Virus record (IMG/VR): IMGVR_UViG_3300037508_001008
Location: 1 to 64,000 of that record
DNA length: 64,000 nucleotides
Origin: a virus
Reading direction: 5' to 3' (one strand)
The notes beneath the pieces were generated by a model, which ran no database searches, was not told the DNA's origin, and saw only the letters and a program-made list of their open reading frames with translations. The position numbers and the translations under genes are program-made. This document shows positions 54,075-60,960 of the stretch, one piece after another; position 1 is the first letter of the stretch, and the number at the start of each line of letters is the position of its first letter.

Positions 54075-54362
54075 GTGAAGAACGAATGCGTTTCCTGTGG
54101 GAAACAGTATAGCAATGCAAAGTACACACTGCCCGTCCTCCCTAATGGAGAAATGGGTTACTGCGCTAGTTGCAGAAAGGAGGTAATGCAATTGGAAGAC
54201 ATGTATGGTGAGCCTGCAGCTTACCACGACAACATGTGTCAAAATGCTGACTACAACGGCAGCATTAATATGTTGGAAAAGCGTTATAACCAATGGCGTC
54301 ATGTAGAAAGAAAGTTGCGTCTTATCTGTGAAGTAATTACACAGATAAACCGACGCAAGTAA
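54075..54362 (+). CDS. Zinc-finger-like protein (95 aa)
   Basis: GTG 54075 with AGAAAGG 5 nt upstream is the likely start; a longer frame would run back into the terminator. CVSCGKQY and CASCRKEV form a CxxC...CxxC knuckle pair (residues about 5-40), followed by a helical C-terminal half (INMLEKRYNQWRHVERKLRL). Probably nucleic-acid or protein binding. Confidence 0.65.
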   Translation: MKNECVSCGKQYSNAKYTLPVLPNGEMGYCASCRKEVMQLEDMYGEPAAYHDNMCQNADYNGSINMLEKRYNQWRHVERKLRLICEVITQINRRK

Positions 54363-54390
54363 ATTAGTTAAGTTAGTTAAGTTAGTTGAA
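54360..54390 (+). repeat. TTAG/TTAAG stop-rich array
   Basis: TAAATTAG then two copies of TTAAGTTAG and TTGAAG; a degenerate relative of the TAAG arrays with stops in several frames. Confidence 0.65.
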
Positions 54391-54393
54391 GTT

Positions 54394-54435
54394 GTTTCCC
54401 CTGGGGCATTTGCCTTGGGGGAAACTTCTTTTTTT
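54394..54435 (+). terminator. Cassette terminator, GTTTCCCC hairpin
   Basis: GTTTCCCC / GGGGAAAC with an inner GGGGC...GCCTT stem (54394-54425) and seven T. Confidence 0.9.
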
Positions 54436-54438
54436 GGG

Positions 54439-54454
54439 ATAGATCAACCGGATC
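54439..54454 (+). promoter_or_regulatory. TATAG start element with GATC hairpin
   Basis: GGGATAG (ATAG 54439-54442) and GATC-AACCG-GATC (54442-54454), then AGAAAGGGG before ATG 54479. Confidence 0.5.
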
Positions 54455-54478
54455 AGTCCATAACAGAAAGGGGCTATC

Positions 54479-54724
54479 ATGGCCTTGTTATTTCAAGAAG
54501 GAAAGGTGATTGGCTCCCAGCCTTCACCGAACATTGGGGATGTCTTGGACTTCCACAACTGCTTCGGAAAAGTCCTGGGATATGATGATCCTGTATCAAC
54601 AAGCGAAATCTCGCAAGAGATTAGACTGTGGGTCCAGGACCTGAATAACTTTTCCCTGTTTGAGGCTGTGTTGGTAAACACTTACCTCGGTATGGGGGAG
54701 TGGAGAATGCGCGTTCGTCGCTGA
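54479..54724 (+). CDS. Unknown cassette protein (81 aa)
   Basis: Unrecognised. Mixed alpha/beta: NIGDVLDFHNCFGKVLGYDD then a helix-rich C-terminus ending RMRVRR. AAAGGGG precedes ATG. Confidence 0.6.
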   Translation: MALLFQEGKVIGSQPSPNIGDVLDFHNCFGKVLGYDDPVSTSEISQEIRLWVQDLNNFSLFEAVLVNTYLGMGEWRMRVRR

Positions 54725-54729
54725 CTCCA

Positions 54730-54756
54730 TAAGTAAGTAAGTAAGTAAGTAAGTAA
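54730..54756 (+). repeat. (TAAG)6 all-frame stop array
   Basis: Six perfect TAAG units and a TAA, starting 5 nt after the gene's TGA; the purest array in the window. Confidence 0.9.
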
Positions 54757-54761
54757 AGGTT

Positions 54762-54796
54762 GTCCCTGGGGAGAAATCCCTGGGGACTTCCTTTTT
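54762..54796 (+). terminator. Cassette terminator, GTCCCTGGGGA family
   Basis: GTCCCTGGGGA-GAAA-TCCCTGGGGAC (54762-54787) then five T; a close copy lies at 57058. Confidence 0.92.
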
Positions 54797-54800
54797 GCCA

Positions 54801-54816
54801 ATAGACCATCGGGGTC
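54801..54816 (+). promoter_or_regulatory. ATAG start element with GACC hairpin
   Basis: GCCAATAG (ATAG 54801-54804) and GACC-ATCGG-GGTC (54804-54816), followed by GAAGGCAAGGAGGAA before ATG 54839. Confidence 0.6.
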
Positions 54817-54838
54817 GAAGGCAAGGAGGAAACAGAAA

Positions 54839-55306
54839 ATGGCAAAACGCAAGAGAAAGGAGCGGAAGGAGAATTGGAGTAAAATCCAACCTCTTCAACC
54901 GAAGTATAAAGAGGATGGATACGATTTTCATCCTCCCTTTACGGAAGTTGACTTCTTCGTTGGTGAAGTAGACCAGATCTGCAAAGATCATGGCTACTAC
55001 ATCAATGTAGTCACCTTTCTTGTCCCGACCCAGTTCTTTCTGCAGAGCAGGGAGAACCCGAACGAGAACTACTACGTTCGCACTCGTGGATACCGCTGGT
55101 CGGTAACACAAGTCAACGAAGAGAGTTTTAGTTCAGGCGAACTGCTGATCTTTAAAGAGGTTGAAACCGTTTCTGACGGCATGAAGATCGGTAAGGGTGT
55201 CAGGGGCACTCAACCCACAGCTCTCATCGCAGAGGGCCTATGGGAGCAGGGGCTTCGTACATTAACAGATATTTTGTTAGTCATAGAAGCCAATCGTCTC
55301 AAATAG
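54839..55306 (+). CDS. Unknown cassette protein (155 aa)
   Basis: Unrecognised. A strongly basic N-terminus (MAKRKRKERKENWSKIQ), central beta-rich part (YVRTRGYRWSVTQVNEESFS) and a helical end. AAGGAGG is the Shine-Dalgarno. The basic tail suggests nucleic-acid contact. Confidence 0.6.
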   Translation: MAKRKRKERKENWSKIQPLQPKYKEDGYDFHPPFTEVDFFVGEVDQICKDHGYYINVVTFLVPTQFFLQSRENPNENYYVRTRGYRWSVTQVNEESFSSGELLIFKEVETVSDGMKIGKGVRGTQPTALIAEGLWEQGLRTLTDILLVIEANRLK

Positions 55307-55330
55307 ACGATCAGTCACGTTAATCCACTA

Positions 55331-55378
55331 TCCCAGGGGGGGGCTTCGGTCTCCCTCTGGGAAGGAGGTCTCTTTTTT
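55331..55378 (+). terminator. Cassette terminator with UUCG loop
   Basis: TCCCAGggGGGGgc-TTCG-gtCTCCCtCTGGGA (55331-55362), then GGAGGTC and six T. Confidence 0.85.
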
Positions 55379-55382
55379 GCCA

Positions 55383-55398
55383 ATAGACCATCGGGGTC
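55383..55398 (+). promoter_or_regulatory. ATAG start element with GACC hairpin
   Basis: Same element as at 54801: ATAG 55383-55386 and hairpin 55386-55398, followed by GGCAAAGGAGAAAAC before the whiB-like ATG. Confidence 0.6.
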
Positions 55399-55419
55399 GA
55401 AGGCAAAGGAGAAAACAAA

Positions 55420-55665
55420 ATGAAATGGCAAGATCAAGGCGCCTGTAAGGGTGTCACAGAACACGCAATATTCTTCCCAAACACAAACGAGAAAGGATGG
55501 CAGGCCAAACAAGCCAAGGCAATAACAATTTGCCGAGGCTGCCAAGTCAAGGAGGAGTGCCTCAACCATGCCCTCCAAAATGATGAACACTTCGGTGTTT
55601 GGGGCGGGACCACCGAAAGGGGACGCCGAAGGATCAGGAGTCTCAGGCTCCAGGTCCAAAGCTGA
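55420..55665 (+). CDS. WhiB-family transcriptional regulator (81 aa)
   Basis: The WhiB signature is complete: Cys9, Cys38, Cys41 and Cys47 (C...CxxCxxxxxC) to hold a [4Fe-4S] cluster, the GVWGG turn (59-63) and a basic C-terminal region (ERGRRRIRSLRLQ) for DNA contact. WhiB-like proteins bind the primary sigma factor or DNA and are confined almost entirely to Actinobacteria and their phages, so this gene gives the best host clue. It probably redirects or represses host transcription. Confidence 0.92.
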   Translation: MKWQDQGACKGVTEHAIFFPNTNEKGWQAKQAKAITICRGCQVKEECLNHALQNDEHFGVWGGTTERGRRRIRSLRLQVQS

Positions 55666-55672
55666 CAAAAAG

Positions 55673-55720
55673 GGTATGCCCTCTTCTACGCAACCAGCGT
55701 AGGAGGGGGTTCCCCTTTTT
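55673..55720 (+). terminator. Cassette terminator, CTACGC-aacca-GCGTAG family, copy 1
   Basis: CCCTCTTCTACGC / GCGTAGGAGGGGG (core 55679-55709) with outer GGG...CCCC and five T. An identical copy with its flanks lies at 57614. Confidence 0.92.
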
Positions 55721-55724
55721 GCCA

Positions 55725-55740
55725 ATAGACCATCGGGGTC
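55725..55740 (+). promoter_or_regulatory. ATAG start element with GACC hairpin
   Basis: ATAG 55725-55728, hairpin 55728-55740, then GGCAAAGGAGAAAACAG and ATG 55764. Confidence 0.6.
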
Positions 55741-55763
55741 GAAGGCAAAGGAGAAAACAGAAA

Positions 55764-56000
55764 ATGAAACAAAAGTTCAGAATTGATGAATGGTGCAAAC
55801 TCATCATGAACCACGAGCCATATCAGCTCACTTTCGAATACGACCGCGATATAGACGCGTACTACGCGTTAATCAAAGATTTTTGGGGTCGGAATGTGTC
55901 TGACATTGCATTCATGGACGAAATTGACGGAGAGATGTGGCCTGTCTACCAAACCTCCGACATTCTTTCGAATTCCGCGTTAGACCTCGACTGGGACTGA
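55764..56000 (+). CDS. Acidic cassette protein (78 aa)
   Basis: ATG 55764 with AAAGGAGAAAA upstream; longer upstream frames run through the terminator. Unrecognised acidic protein, ending SNSALDLDWD. Acidic small proteins of this kind often inhibit host DNA-binding proteins, but that is only a possibility here. Confidence 0.6.
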   Translation: MKQKFRIDEWCKLIMNHEPYQLTFEYDRDIDAYYALIKDFWGRNVSDIAFMDEIDGEMWPVYQTSDILSNSALDLDWD

Positions 56001-56085
56001 GACGATACGGAAACATTTGAGTAGTACTCTCTGAAAAATGATGACGACGACAATCCATGGGAGTAGTCACCCCATGAAGAAGGAT

Positions 56086-56128
56086 GTCCCCTTGAACCTC
56101 TCGTATGGGTTCAGGGGACTCCCCTTTT
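56086..56128 (+). terminator. Cassette terminator, GTCCCCTTGAACC stem
   Basis: GTCCCC.TGAACC / GGTTCA.GGGGAC (56086-56119) with a short loop, followed by CCCC and four T. Confidence 0.88.
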
Positions 56129-56132
56129 GCCG

Positions 56133-56148
56133 ATAGGCCATCGGGGCC
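56133..56148 (+). promoter_or_regulatory. ATAG start element with GGCC hairpin
   Basis: GCCGATAG (ATAG 56133-56136) and GGCC-ATCGG-GGCC (56136-56148). The G-C for A-T exchange in both arms relative to the GACC/GGTC version is a compensatory change that supports the hairpin. Confidence 0.65.
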
Positions 56149-56171
56149 GAAGGCAAAGGAGAAAACAGAAA

Positions 56172-56708
56172 ATGAAACATAAAAATCCATATAAAAGAGT
56201 CAAGCAGTTGCTTGAATCTTTTGAAATTGCAAATGGACCAATTGAAATCCGTGAAATTACAAATGGACCAATTGAAATCGGTCAAGTAAGGTCAATCAGT
56301 GTTCAGTTGGATGATGGAAGTCTGCAACGATATGTTGCTGTGGCTTCAATGCCAGAACAAGCTTTTGTTCAAATCATTCTCATTGGAGATGATGAGCAGG
56401 GGGCTGGCTACAACGACATCATTCTTGAACAAAATGAACGACCAATGCCGCTTTCGTCTGTCTTACAAACAGACTGGACATTTGGGGTTTTAATTGAAGA
56501 TTTGGGGCCGGTTTATTCCACCTTAAGTCAGGAAACACTTAATCTTGTTTCCAAAATGAATAATTGGTCGGGACGGGATTTGTCTCGCGTTGGGTTTCAT
56601 CCCAATGACCAAGACCCAAACCGGATTGAAATAATTGAAGAGAACTTCCAAGTTTCCCATTGGGCGCTGGGTCGTGTTTTAAGTCATTTAGAAAATCTGG
56701 AAAACTAA
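56172..56708 (+). CDS. Unknown cassette protein (178 aa)
   Basis: Unrecognised. Starts MKHKNPYKRVKQLLESFEIA, then contains a duplicated 10-residue unit EI(A/T)NGPIEI(R/G), encoded by two adjacent 30-bp repeats (56222-56281). The rest is alpha/beta with no motif. Its codon usage is more AT-rich than flanking cassettes, suggesting a separate origin. Confidence 0.6.
   Translation: MKHKNPYKRVKQLLESFEIANGPIEIREITNGPIEIGQVRSISVQLDDGSLQRYVAVASMPEQAFVQIILIGDDEQGAGYNDIILEQNERPMPLSSVLQTDWTFGVLIEDLGPVYSTLSQETLNLVSKMNNWSGRDLSRVGFHPNDQDPNRIEIIEENFQVSHWALGRVLSHLENLEN
56222..56281 (+). repeat. Two tandem 30-bp repeats within the 178-aa gene
   Basis: Two adjacent, nearly identical units containing AAATGGACCAATTGAAATC, in frame, encoding NGPIEI twice. 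Confidence 0.85.
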
Positions 56709-56722
56709 TTTAATTTTTAACG

Positions 56723-56733
56723 TAAGTAAGTAA
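56723..56733 (+). repeat. Short (TAAG)2 stop array
   Basis: TAAG-TAAG-TAA, 14 nt after the gene's stop and just before the terminator. Confidence 0.65.
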
Positions 56734-56740
56734 AAGGTTT

Positions 56741-56779
56741 GTTCCCGGGGATTTCGGTCCTCGGGAACTTCCTTTTTTT
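56741..56779 (+). terminator. Cassette terminator, GTTCCCG family, copy 4
   Basis: Identical hairpin and T-tract to those at 51803 and 52291. Confidence 0.93.
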
Positions 56780-56783
56780 GAGG

Positions 56784-56801
56784 ATAGGGGAAAGGCCCCT
56801 A
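56784..56801 (+). promoter_or_regulatory. ATAG start element with TAGGGG hairpin
   Basis: Same as at 53771: ATAG 56784-56787 and TAGGGG-AAAGG-CCCCTA, followed by AAAGGAGGTGAAAAC-ATG. Confidence 0.55.
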
Positions 56802-56829
56802 GCTCATTCTCTTGAAAGGAGGTGAAAAC

Positions 56830-57024
56830 ATGGATGAATACATTGAATACTTGAAGGAGGTAGCGGACCAAGCAATCCGCCACATCTCCGACTGCACGTG
56901 TGATCCTTGGCACGTGTGCCGACCCAGAGAGCGTCTCATTGACGAACTCAATGGGATCACACATGGATATTCCCGCAACACAAGTGCGTTCCGGGAAGAC
57001 TACAAGTTTTGGTGGAATTGCTGA
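56830..57024 (+). CDS. Small Cys-containing protein (64 aa)
   Basis: ATG 56830 follows a near-perfect AAAGGAGGTGA. Helical N-terminal half (YIEYLKEVADQAIRHIS), then CTCDPWHVC (possible CxC...C metal site) and a C-terminal WWNC. Unrecognised. Confidence 0.6.
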   Translation: MDEYIEYLKEVADQAIRHISDCTCDPWHVCRPRERLIDELNGITHGYSRNTSAFREDYKFWWNC

Positions 57025-57057
57025 GATATTCAGCCACTAAGTAGTCACATAAAGGTC

Positions 57058-57092
57058 GTCCCTAGGGAGAAATCCCTGGGGACTTCCTTTTT
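57058..57092 (+). terminator. Cassette terminator, GTCCCTAGGGA family
   Basis: GTCCCTAGGGA-GAAA-TCCCTGGGGAC (57058-57083) and five T; near copy of that at 54762. Confidence 0.92.
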
Positions 57093-57096
57093 GCCG

Positions 57097-57112
57097 ATAG
57101 GCCATCGGGGCC
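57097..57112 (+). promoter_or_regulatory. ATAG start element with GGCC hairpin
   Basis: ATAG 57097-57100 and GGCC-ATCGG-GGCC (57100-57112), then GGCAAAGGAGAAATAC and ATG 57136. Confidence 0.6.
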
Positions 57113-57135
57113 GAAGGCAAAGGAGAAATACAACA

Positions 57136-57591
57136 ATGGAAAACAATAACGAAACTCGAGCCGTGTTCATCAACGCGGGAGAGAACCGTGTTATGCTCAA
57201 CCCGCTCAAGGGGCAATGGGAACACAAGGGCAAGAAAGTAAACTTGTGGTTCGATGTCCCTAACGGCGCGCGCGAGTTCGTCGTTGACGCCCTACAGAAG
57301 ACCATGATGGTCAACGACAAGGGTCAGCAGGTCATGGTGAACTCAAACGTGATCATCTGGGAAATGCCCACGAACCTCATGGTGTTGAATAAGAACGCCA
57401 AGAATGAGTGGTATTTCACTGTCACGATCAACGACGATGGCTTGGAAGAATGGTTAGATATGGTCACCGAAAACGTCCGTCCAAAGGGCGCAATCAGTGA
57501 GAAGAATGAACCAGTCATCAGCGACGCTCGAGCAAAGCTGCAAGAGAAGTTGGCTCAAATCAAGAAGATCGACGAAGACTTCGATTTCTGA
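57136..57591 (+). CDS. Putative single-stranded DNA-binding protein, paralog 1 (151 aa)
   Basis: Paralogous to the protein at 62119: shared FINAGENRVMLN / WVNAGESKIVLN, (D/N)(V/A)PNGxRE and an acidic C-terminal tail ending DEDFDF. A compact beta-rich core followed by an acidic tail with terminal Phe is the design of phage ssDNA-binding proteins such as T7 gp2.5 and of bacterial SSB tips. Predicted to coat ssDNA and recruit replication and recombination partners, fitting with recA nearby. The family call is an inference from the tail and the duplication. Confidence 0.5.
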   Translation: MENNNETRAVFINAGENRVMLNPLKGQWEHKGKKVNLWFDVPNGAREFVVDALQKTMMVNDKGQQVMVNSNVIIWEMPTNLMVLNKNAKNEWYFTVTINDDGLEEWLDMVTENVRPKGAISEKNEPVISDARAKLQEKLAQIKKIDEDFDF

Positions 57592-57613
57592 TCCACGGTA
57601 AAGCTAGCGAAAG

Positions 57614-57661
57614 GGTATGCCCTCTTCTACGCAACCAGCGTAGGAGGGGGTTCCCCTTTTT
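57614..57661 (+). terminator. Cassette terminator, CTACGC-aacca-GCGTAG family, copy 2
   Basis: Same stem as at 55679 (core 57620-57650), with the same outer bases and T-tract. Confidence 0.92.
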
Positions 57662-57665
57662 GCCA

Positions 57666-57681
57666 ATAGACCATCGGGGTC
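57666..57681 (+). promoter_or_regulatory. ATAG start element with GACC hairpin
   Basis: ATAG 57666-57669 and GACC-ATCGG-GGTC (57669-57681), then GGCAAAGGAGAAATAC and ATG 57705. Confidence 0.6.
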
Positions 57682-57704
57682 GAAGGCAAAGGAGAAATAC
57701 AACA

Positions 57705-58259
57705 ATGGATAACAAGGAAAAATCCCGCAAGCAGGTGTATCGAGAGATTCGCCAGCGTCAGAAAGCTCAGATCAAGAAGGCCAGAAAGAAGGCCAGAATT
57801 CAGGAAAAGGCCTACAAAAAGGTCAATCCATTTTGGACATTCTTTATCCTTCTCACCTCAGCATGGGTGCAGACTGCAGGGTTCAAGGTTGACAAGAAGG
57901 GACGTCCCTTCTTCTCGGTCAAGTTCAAGACCGAAGGCCAGCCAAAGGCTCACCTTGTCAAGACCGCATGCGTTTGGCGGGATGACAAGGGCAGTTACCG
58001 CGTTCTCATGAACGTCTCTCGCAGTTACTGGTTTCGTGTCTACCATGAAAACGGTAGCTACGAGATGAAGGAAGCCACCAAGCACTACAGCATTAGCTTT
58101 CTTCTGAAGAACCAGAAGACAGTGCCTGTGTTAATCAATCAGAAGGTGATGATCGGTTTCTTGCCGATTGAACTGGATGACATGATGAACGCGATCATGG
58201 ACCGTGCCTTGGGGTTGGACATTCCAGTTCCGCAGAACACGGACGACGAGCCGTTCTGA
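57705..58259 (+). CDS. Basic protein with SSB-like C-terminal tip (184 aa)
   Basis: The N-terminal ~45 residues are strongly basic and helical (KQVYREIRQRQKAQIKKARK). A hydrophobic segment follows (PFWTFFILLTSAWVQTAGF), then a beta-rich domain, ending NTDDEPF. That end is very like the SSB C-terminal peptide DDDIPF, which docks RecO, RecQ, PriA and other partners. It might be a DNA-binding replication accessory or a mimic of the host SSB tip. Not otherwise recognised. Confidence 0.5.
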   Translation: MDNKEKSRKQVYREIRQRQKAQIKKARKKARIQEKAYKKVNPFWTFFILLTSAWVQTAGFKVDKKGRPFFSVKFKTEGQPKAHLVKTACVWRDDKGSYRVLMNVSRSYWFRVYHENGSYEMKEATKHYSISFLLKNQKTVPVLINQKVMIGFLPIELDDMMNAIMDRALGLDIPVPQNTDDEPF

Positions 58260-58270
58260 CAGGAGGTTTT

Positions 58271-58311
58271 AGTCCTCTCTACCTACGCAGCCAGCGTAGT
58301 TAGGGAGGACT
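58271..58311 (+). terminator. Cassette terminator, CTACGC-agcca-GCGTAG family
   Basis: AGTCCTC...CTACGC / GCGTAG...GAGGACT (58271-58311). No long T-run directly follows, but an AT-rich stretch does. Confidence 0.8.
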
Positions 58312-58395
58312 TTCCTCTTATGTATAGTTATTTAGTATTAATTAAAACTTCTTTTTTGCGCCTAGGCCATCGGCCTTACCTCAGATAGGGGGCGC
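58312..58395 (+). promoter_or_regulatory. Start region of the 836-aa gene with larger 5' hairpin
   Basis: An AT-rich stretch with GTATAG (ATAG 58323-58326) and CTTCTTTTTTGCGCCTAGG. The 5' structure is larger than elsewhere: GCGCC (58358-58362) / GGCGC (58391-58395) enclosing AGGCC-ATC-GGCCT (58364-58376). AAAGGAGGGC precedes ATG 58409. Confidence 0.5.
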
Positions 58396-58408
58396 AAAGG
58401 AGGGCATC

Positions 58409-60919
58409 ATGCCCAATAACAAGGAGCCTGAACAGGGCACCGAGGCCGCCGGACCTACTCCGGCAACCCGCGAGAGGGATGTCCGACAGGGCTTCTTTCA
58501 CGGGATCGTAAAGCGCACAGGTCGCTGGCTTCGGCTGGTGTCAGGTGCACCTCTCCTCTCAGGAGATGAGGTATTTGAAGAGTTTGAGGGAGGGCCTTAT
58601 GCCCCCGCATTCCTCATGCACTTCTTTGCTGATCGATTCCGCGTTGAAGTCCGAAAGGTCAACGAGAAGGCGCTTAAGGGCGTCAAGCCGGTGATCAAGT
58701 CGGATGGACCCGTGGTACTTCCCACGCCAATCTCTAGCGAAGTGATTCGCTTCAGTACGGCGTCAGAGCAGTACGTTGTCCGAGTTAAGGGCAATGACGG
58801 CTGGCTTGCCTCTTTCAAGGAGATCGGTCTTTTGATCGGTAATTCGAAGAAGATGAGCAAGCGTCTCGTGGAGCTTGTGCGCTTGTCGTGCATGTGGCTC
58901 TATCGAGATGCCAAAAATGCTCTGAAAGTGGAAGTCATCGACCATAAGGCGTTGGGCATGCCCGACAGCTACGTGGACGGTGCTACCGCAATCTCCAAGG
59001 GATTGGCTATCAAGTGCGTGAAGTCGAATACTTCGTCTTCGCGTGCTTGGCGAGCTCGTCACATCTGGGCGATCCGCAGTGGTAAAACCGCTGTTGTTCA
59101 GATCCGGATGATGTGCGAACTGGGCTTGATTAAGGGTAATGCCGTAATCGTGTCCAAGTCAATGATGAACGGTTTCGACATTCGTACGTTTGAGCCAAAC
59201 ATTAAGACTGAGGTTCGCACCTCTGGGTGGCAGTGGTTGACGATTGAACCGACATATGGGGCTATCCCTGTAAAGTCGGACGATCAAACCCATGCCATCT
59301 ATCGGCGTGTGGAAGGTCTTTATGACTCAACCACGTTACTCGATACTCTTCAGAAGAGCCTGGAGCAATTCTTCCAGGACCTAAAAGAGGGTAAGAGGTC
59401 TGAGTGGATGGAAAAGTTGGCAGATAATGCCGACGAACTCCTTCACGAAGATGAGGAGGACAAGTTCGGTCAAAACCGAGGAATGGTCCAGCTGATTCAG
59501 GAAACGGTTGCTAAGCTTAATAGGCTTGGTGTACCTCTACTGAGCTGTCAGACCCTCTTGTTCATGTCCGTGAGAGGACTCACACTGTCATTGCTTGGCG
59601 ATAGACGGGATGAGTTTAATCACGAAGTGAAGGGTGAAGTATGGCGTGATAAGAATCGGCACTGGTTTCCCGTGCCGTGGGCGTATGCCGCTCACGTTTA
59701 TACAAAGGAGGTACTGGAAATCTTTGGGTACAAGATGCCCAAAGGTAACCATGCCTTCTACCACGAGCAGACTCACAGCTTCGTGGTACCTGGTAAATTC
59801 TTTGAGGTTAACTTAAAGAATCATGGTGGTCCAGACTTAGATGATACGGTGAAGGTTCATATTCGCCGTGTCCGTCATAAGAATGGGCGAATCCAGACAA
59901 TGGCAATCATAATGCGCAACCCGAACGATTTCGGGGAGTGGTCAATGATTTCCGTTGGCAAGGACATGGGACCTGTATTCCATGCCTACGACCAGGAACC
60001 GCCAATGGTAGATTTGGAACAGCTAACCAAGTTCGTTCCACAATTTACGAAGCTGGAGAAGAGACTGAATATTGGTACTTTACCGGCCATGAAGAATCCA
60101 CCCAAATTGGGACCGGAGTTTTCGTTGTCCGATGAAGCCAGAATCAGACTCGCTGCAATGGGTTTTCCGCCAGGCGTTGGAGGGACTGTAATCCCGAAGA
60201 TGATCTGGAACGCACTCCTTGATCAGCCGATCATGAATCTTGTAGACTTGAACGAGAACATCATTGACGTTCTCCAACAAGGTCAGGGCTCTACGGCTGA
60301 CACAAATGCCATCAAGCAATGGGTGGCAGATGTGTTTCTCGATCTTGGTCAGCAATTGAGTTTCAAACTGGATCCATTCTGGTTCCATACTCGAATGCCA
60401 AAGCCAATTATTGAGGAACAGGGATGGCAAGCCGATGAGGCAGAAAATTCCTCGTGGATGACCCTTCACCTGGAGAGGGAGTCAATGGCTCGTAAATACA
60501 TTAAGGAAATGACGGATTGGCTTAATTGTCAGATCGTTATGCCTGAAGTATTGTCGAACATTGACTTTACGAACCAGGAATACACCAATGGTAACATTAA
60601 GTTGGCCAAGGTGCGTTCCGATTATCGACGTATCATTAAGATGCAATCTAGTGAAGCGTGGGTAAATTGGTTCTCCGGAAAGTTGGCTGAGTCTGATGAA
60701 GACGATGAGCGTGGTGAAGAGTATACGGATCGTATGATCTTACTACTCGCTCAACGCGCAATTGTCCAGAAGAAGGCGAGCCATCGATCCAATTACGACC
60801 AGTGGCTGTATTCGTTCTCTACGAAGAGCGAACGGCACCCGGTAGATTGGTATATCCGGGCTCTCCGACGGGTACAGGATGGAACCTACGATTGGTTTCG
60901 TTCCAACAGTCAGCCCTAA
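58409..60919 (+). CDS. Large unrecognised protein of the replication region (836 aa)
   Basis: The largest right-arm gene. No Walker, helicase or polymerase A/B motif is visible. Around residues 470-535 there is FEVNLKNHGGPDLDDTVKVH, then RIQTMAIIMRNPNDFGEWSM, a Gly-then-acidic-cluster arrangement that loosely recalls the DxDGD loop of two-barrel RNA polymerases of the YonO/cellular RdRP class; the exact DxDGD is absent, so this is weak. The region 330-370 is acidic and helical, and the C-terminus is basic and aromatic. Lying between SSB-like genes, it is a candidate replication or transcription enzyme. Codon use is GC-rich and uniform, indicating a well-expressed intact gene. Confidence 0.5.
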   Translation: MPNNKEPEQGTEAAGPTPATRERDVRQGFFHGIVKRTGRWLRLVSGAPLLSGDEVFEEFEGGPYAPAFLMHFFADRFRVEVRKVNEKALKGVKPVIKSDGPVVLPTPISSEVIRFSTASEQYVVRVKGNDGWLASFKEIGLLIGNSKKMSKRLVELVRLSCMWLYRDAKNALKVEVIDHKALGMPDSYVDGATAISKGLAIKCVKSNTSSSRAWRARHIWAIRSGKTAVVQIRMMCELGLIKGNAVIVSKSMMNGFDIRTFEPNIKTEVRTSGWQWLTIEPTYGAIPVKSDDQTHAIYRRVEGLYDSTTLLDTLQKSLEQFFQDLKEGKRSEWMEKLADNADELLHEDEEDKFGQNRGMVQLIQETVAKLNRLGVPLLSCQTLLFMSVRGLTLSLLGDRRDEFNHEVKGEVWRDKNRHWFPVPWAYAAHVYTKEVLEIFGYKMPKGNHAFYHEQTHSFVVPGKFFEVNLKNHGGPDLDDTVKVHIRRVRHKNGRIQTMAIIMRNPNDFGEWSMISVGKDMGPVFHAYDQEPPMVDLEQLTKFVPQFTKLEKRLNIGTLPAMKNPPKLGPEFSLSDEARIRLAAMGFPPGVGGTVIPKMIWNALLDQPIMNLVDLNENIIDVLQQGQGSTADTNAIKQWVADVFLDLGQQLSFKLDPFWFHTRMPKPIIEEQGWQADEAENSSWMTLHLERESMARKYIKEMTDWLNCQIVMPEVLSNIDFTNQEYTNGNIKLAKVRSDYRRIIKMQSSEAWVNWFSGKLAESDEDDERGEEYTDRMILLLAQRAIVQKKASHRSNYDQWLYSFSTKSERHPVDWYIRALRRVQDGTYDWFRSNSQP

Positions 60920-60960
60920 TTAGAGGGATCAAGTAGCCACTTAATGTGGTGAATGTCACA

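Noticed and set aside
53411-55740. Longer N-terminal extensions and minus-strand frames across the cassette junctions
   Set aside because: They run through terminator hairpins and T-tracts and lack Shine-Dalgarno; the internal starts with strong Shine-Dalgarno are preferred. Recurrent peptide strings such as GHRGRRQRRK are translations of the repeated start element.
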